From FEN-1297 sp964498065 (GTDB lineage: Bacteria; Bacteroidota; Ignavibacteria; Ignavibacteriales; Ignavibacteriaceae): a stretch of 17,873 nt of DNA. Shown here one piece after another: positions 14,956 to 17,873 of this stretch. Each line of letters opens with the position of its first letter. Position 1 is the first letter of the stretch. The notes beneath the pieces are model-generated. The model made no database searches. It was given only the letters and a program-made list of their open reading frames with translations, and was not told the origin of the DNA. Position numbers and translations under genes: made by a program. Location of the stretch: positions 1-17,873 of the forward strand of contig CAZCFZ010000076.1 of assembly GCA_964498065.1 (NCBI GenBank). The letters run 5' to 3'.

Positions 14956-16234
14956 CGGTTAAACGAAGGGCTTAGCCAGAAATCACTTTTCTTGGCTGCA
15001 TATACCTCACAGGAAAAGAATCCTGTTGCTTTGTATCCGGCAGCTTTATAATAGTCTCTCATTTTCGTCATAACAGAAGCAGCCTTTTCAAGCGGTATCC
15101 AGATCTCAGTAAATTCAACCGGGACTAATCTGTCATTGACACGATTGTCCATGGGCAAACCTCTATACCAAATATCCCAAAATTGTTGGGGAACTTTTCC
15201 TTTTTTTCGGCATCAAGCGGAACAAATTCTTTTAAAACAGGAGGTAAAATTAATTTCGGAAATAACCATCCGATTATTTTTAGAAATATTTTAACAAACC
15301 ATCCCACGTGATTTTCAATCCAGCCCCAGTTCCCTACTACTGAATAAAACAAACCGCCGGCAGCTTCTTCAGGATATTCTGTGCCCCATAATTTATCGAA
15401 TTCCAGGTACGGTTTTGGTTTAAAATTATTTTTATCAATGCCATTATCCTTATAATCAGCATCCTTCATTTGATGTGCTTTCCAAACAACCATTCTTTCA
15501 ACACCGCTCTGCGGCCACCACATTAATCTTGTATATTCGGTTTCGGTTAAAAAATCTTTTAGACTTTTTTTCTTCCCGCTTCCATTGCCGAATAAATCAA
15601 TTGTACAATTATCAACTGTAGTTGTAGTTTCTTCACCTTTAATATTAAAGCTTTTTACAAGTTTAAAAGTAACTTCGATTATAATTCCCAAAAGACCAAG
15701 TGAAACACCGGCGGCAAAAAATAAATCATCATTACTTTCACGAGTAAGAGAAAGTGTTTTACCATTTCCATCGATTAATTTTATTGCCTGGATTTGATCA
15801 CCAAAAGCATGTTTAATTGATCCGCCGGCAGAACCGGTTGAAATAAAGCCGCCGACAGTCTGATGAATAATGCCTCCCATATCGGGTACGGCTAATCCTT
15901 CCTGGTCTAATTGATAAAATAAACTGTTAACAAGATTAGATCTTCCGGAAGGATCGTAAGGATCTCGGCCTAAATGACAACCAGCTGCTGCAACAACAAG
16001 CATTTTGTCCTTATCGATACTTACCTTGTCAAGTTTATCAAGCATTATATTAATTCCATCCACGGGATTTTTGCCATCCCATTTTGTATATATCGCCTGT
16101 TTAACAGAATGCGCAGAACCTCTTACCCTAATCTTTTGTTTTTTCTCTTTTGCATACAGAATAAGTTCTCTAACCTCATTTTCATCAGCAGGATGATAAT
16201 AATTACCCTCATGACTAATTGAATTTATATCCAT
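14956..16234 (-). CDS. FAD-linked oxidase (sugar-lactone oxidase-like), frameshifted and truncated by the gap
   Basis: The product is a flavoprotein of the FAD_binding_4 (PCMH) type, like L-gulono- or D-arabinono-lactone oxidases. The FAD domain spans about residues 10-190, with RVRGSAHS (His42 is a candidate covalent FAD attachment site), GGIIHQTVGGFISTGSAGG and LGLLGIIIEVTFKL. The substrate domain follows. The first frame runs to a stop at 15125, but after NNF near 15182 the homologous reading continues in another frame as WDIWYRGLPMDNRV and EFTEIWIPLEKA up to FWLSPSFN at the gap. Restoring one base in the A4 run at 15179-15182 joins them. About 425 residues are visible and perhaps 60-100 are missing; past the gap, frames ending KKD or ERLGI are both possible. 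GGAG lies 6 bases before the ATG. The break may be a sequencing error or a real decay. The substrate is not certain. Confidence 0.85.
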
Positions 16235-16280
16235 TTTGAACTCCGATCTGTTGTTACAATAATTGATGGATTAATAATCT

Positions 16281-17873
16281 TTATTTACGTGAGTAGTTAC
16301 TGGTAGTTCTATTTAATTCATCAAGATCCCACTGAAGATTAAACTTTTCGAATATTTTTTTTGCCTCACTAAAATTATTATCCGCACTTTCTCCATTATG
16401 ACTTGCAGATGATTTCAAAAGATATTTTCCAAATTCGAAATAACTTCTGCCTAATTCAGGATATGCTTCGAGATGTTTAGCATAATCGATACTCTTTCTA
16501 TAGTATTTAAATGCCTTGGCAGATTTATTTGTATTCCATGAAAAGGCCGCTAAATATCTATAAACTTCTGGTTTTATTTCCGCAACATTATCCGCGACTT
16601 TAACGGCATATTTAATACTTTTTTTAATCTCACTTTTGAGTTTAGCAATTTCTTTTTTCGGGACCGAACTTTCTTTTATTTTATTTTCAAATAAAGATGT
16701 TAAATAAAATAATTTGTAAGCCATCAGGTATGACAATAACATTGGCGGAAGAGACTCTTCTTTTTCCATGGCTTTTTCAGCCTGATCTAAAGAATCTTTT
16801 GCCGATTTAAAATCATTTAATAAAACATATGCTTTTGATCGTTTGCTGGATAATCCTAAAATCCACGAATTTAGTCCTAACTTAATCGCAAAGCTGCAGC
16901 ATTCAGTATAATAATTTATTGATTTATGTAAGTTTCTTCTGTTTAAATGTAAATCCGCTTTAAAAGACAGGATATATAACTTGGCATAATCAAAGTCATA
17001 AATTTCACCTATTTCATCTCCTTTATTTATAAGGTATTCGGAATATTCATTTTCGCCCCGGCAAATAGTTATATATAAAGCCCACGCTATTTGATAAATA
17101 GTATAGATGATATCGCCGGATCTTAATTTAAACTCTAATAGTTTTTCATTTATCTTTGAAAATTCTTTCCAGTTTCCGGATAAACAATAATATAACGTTT
17201 CATCATAGCCATTATTATATACATCATCTATCCCATTAATCTTTGCATAGTTTTTTGCCTTCTCTAAAAATTTTTTACTTAATGCAAATGATATTCCGCC
17301 GTAAGAAAATAAGGAGGCGGCTAAATTAAAAGTAGCATATCCATCTTCACCTTTTAAATCAAAATTCATTTTCAGTCTTATTAAATTCACAAGCTCGAAG
17401 AACAATTTTTTGACATCATAATTTGCATAAGCAGTAACGACTTTAAATAAAATATCAAAAAGTACATAGTCCTTTCCGGAGGGAGGAGTTTTTTGTTTTT
17501 TTGAAGGCAAATAAAGCTGCTTTAATATTAGTAAAAAATTAAAAACGAAGCGGAACGTCTCACTTAATATATTTCTATCTGACCTAATACCAATAGCATT
17601 AAGTGCTTTCAGGAAATGTTCAACTGATTCCGTGAAATATCCCCTATTATAAAAAGAGATACCGATATTTTTTTCCAGCATGAATATTTTTTCCGAATCG
17701 GCGGCATCTCCGTATTTATCTAAATATATTTTTAAAGCTTCTCGAAAGTAATTTAAAGCTTCATTAGATGCTGCATTTTTTAAAGTTCTCTCACCGGCTT
17801 TTATTAAATATTCTTCGGCTTTTTCTTTATCATTTGCCAAACTGTAATGATGAGCCAGCATTTCATAAAAATC
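16281..17873 (-). CDS. TPR-rich C-terminal part of a large protein, 5' end outside the window
   Basis: The minus-strand frame is open to the window edge: codons upstream of the first Met read D-F-Y-E, then MLAHHYSLAND. This Met is therefore probably internal, and at least 530 residues of the C-terminal region are seen. The opening segment LAHHYSLANDKEKAEEYLIK and AASNEALNYFREAL is typical of the helical region behind the ATPase in AAA-ATPase signalling proteins (adenylate/guanylate cyclase, LuxR or kinase fusions). The rest is TPR-like helical pairs (for example SVEHFLKALNAIG, SAKDSLDQAEKAM, AFKYYRKSIDYAK, ELGRSYFEFGKYLL). The N-terminal catalytic or DNA-binding part would be upstream, outside the window. 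The oxidase gene begins 46 bases downstream on the same strand, so they may share a transcript. The TPR call is strong; the parent architecture is inferred. Confidence 0.85.
   Translation of the reverse strand, partial: DFYEMLAHHYSLANDKEKAEEYLIKAGERTLKNAASNEALNYFREALKIYLDKYGDAADSEKIFMLEKNIGISFYNRGYFTESVEHFLKALNAIGIRSDRNILSETFRFVFNFLLILKQLYLPSKKQKTPPSGKDYVLFDILFKVVTAYANYDVKKLFFELVNLIRLKMNFDLKGEDGYATFNLAASLFSYGGISFALSKKFLEKAKNYAKINGIDDVYNNGYDETLYYCLSGNWKEFSKINEKLLEFKLRSGDIIYTIYQIAWALYITICRGENEYSEYLINKGDEIGEIYDFDYAKLYILSFKADLHLNRRNLHKSINYYTECCSFAIKLGLNSWILGLSSKRSKAYVLLNDFKSAKDSLDQAEKAMEKEESLPPMLLSYLMAYKLFYLTSLFENKIKESSVPKKEIAKLKSEIKKSIKYAVKVADNVAEIKPEVYRYLAAFSWNTNKSAKAFKYYRKSIDYAKHLEAYPELGRSYFEFGKYLLKSSASHNGESADNNFSEAKKIFEKFNLQWDLDELNRTTSNYSRK

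Noticed and set aside
1..17873. CRISPR array, tRNA, rRNA, insertion sequence or phage genes
   Set aside because: No regular repeat-spacer pattern, no cloverleaf or rRNA-like stretch, and no transposase, integrase or phage protein among the frames read.

Overview
The window is AT-rich and contains one scaffold gap. It looks like a draft or metagenome-derived contig from the Bacteroidota/Chlorobi (FCB) group, most plausibly an Ignavibacteria-like lineage. Three things support this: a secreted protein ending in a type IX secretion (Por) sorting domain with the NYPNPFNP motif common in Ignavibacteria, a one-piece hybrid two-component regulator (HTCS) architecture, and signal peptides ending in A-Q or S-Q. 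The taxonomic call is inference from protein style only.

Region 1 (1-4493). After about 266 bases in which I see no gene, one large gene encodes an HTCS regulator: periplasmic double beta-propeller, Y_Y_Y domain, membrane segment, histidine kinase, receiver and AraC-type DNA-binding domain in one chain. No SusC/SusD pair or glycan enzyme lies beside it.

Region 2 (4494-7490). The next intergenic stretch holds two direct-repeat arrays. One is a helically phased G-Y-C-A-Y-T series with 10-11 bp steps, the other a 15-bp repeat at a 21-bp period. A 38-codon single-membrane-segment ORF follows, then a large secreted beta-propeller protein with an inserted beta-rich domain and a T9SS sorting domain, closed by a strong terminator. 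The layout suggests that the HTCS controls this pair, which is inference.

Region 3 (7491-13852). Seven same-strand genes sit between two strong intrinsic terminators, and every product carries a signal peptide or lipobox: a helical charged protein, a leucine-rich-repeat protein, a protein with a possible TolB/CsgG-like N-terminal domain, an unrecognised protein, an OmpA-domain protein, and two tandem paralogous lipoproteins. This is a compact envelope/periplasm cassette that I cannot assign to a described system. It is the best candidate here for something new.

Region 4 (13853-14711). A 70-residue protein is followed by a low-molecular-weight phosphatase/arsenate-reductase-fold protein that has lost both the catalytic Cys and the P-loop Arg, so it looks like a pseudoenzyme.

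Region 5 (14712-17873, minus strand). After exactly 100 Ns comes an FAD-linked sugar-lactone-oxidase-like gene, broken by a one-base frameshift at an A4 run and cut by the gap. Upstream of it on the same strand is the C-terminal TPR part of a large protein that runs off the window, resembling the tail of AAA-ATPase or cyclase signalling proteins.
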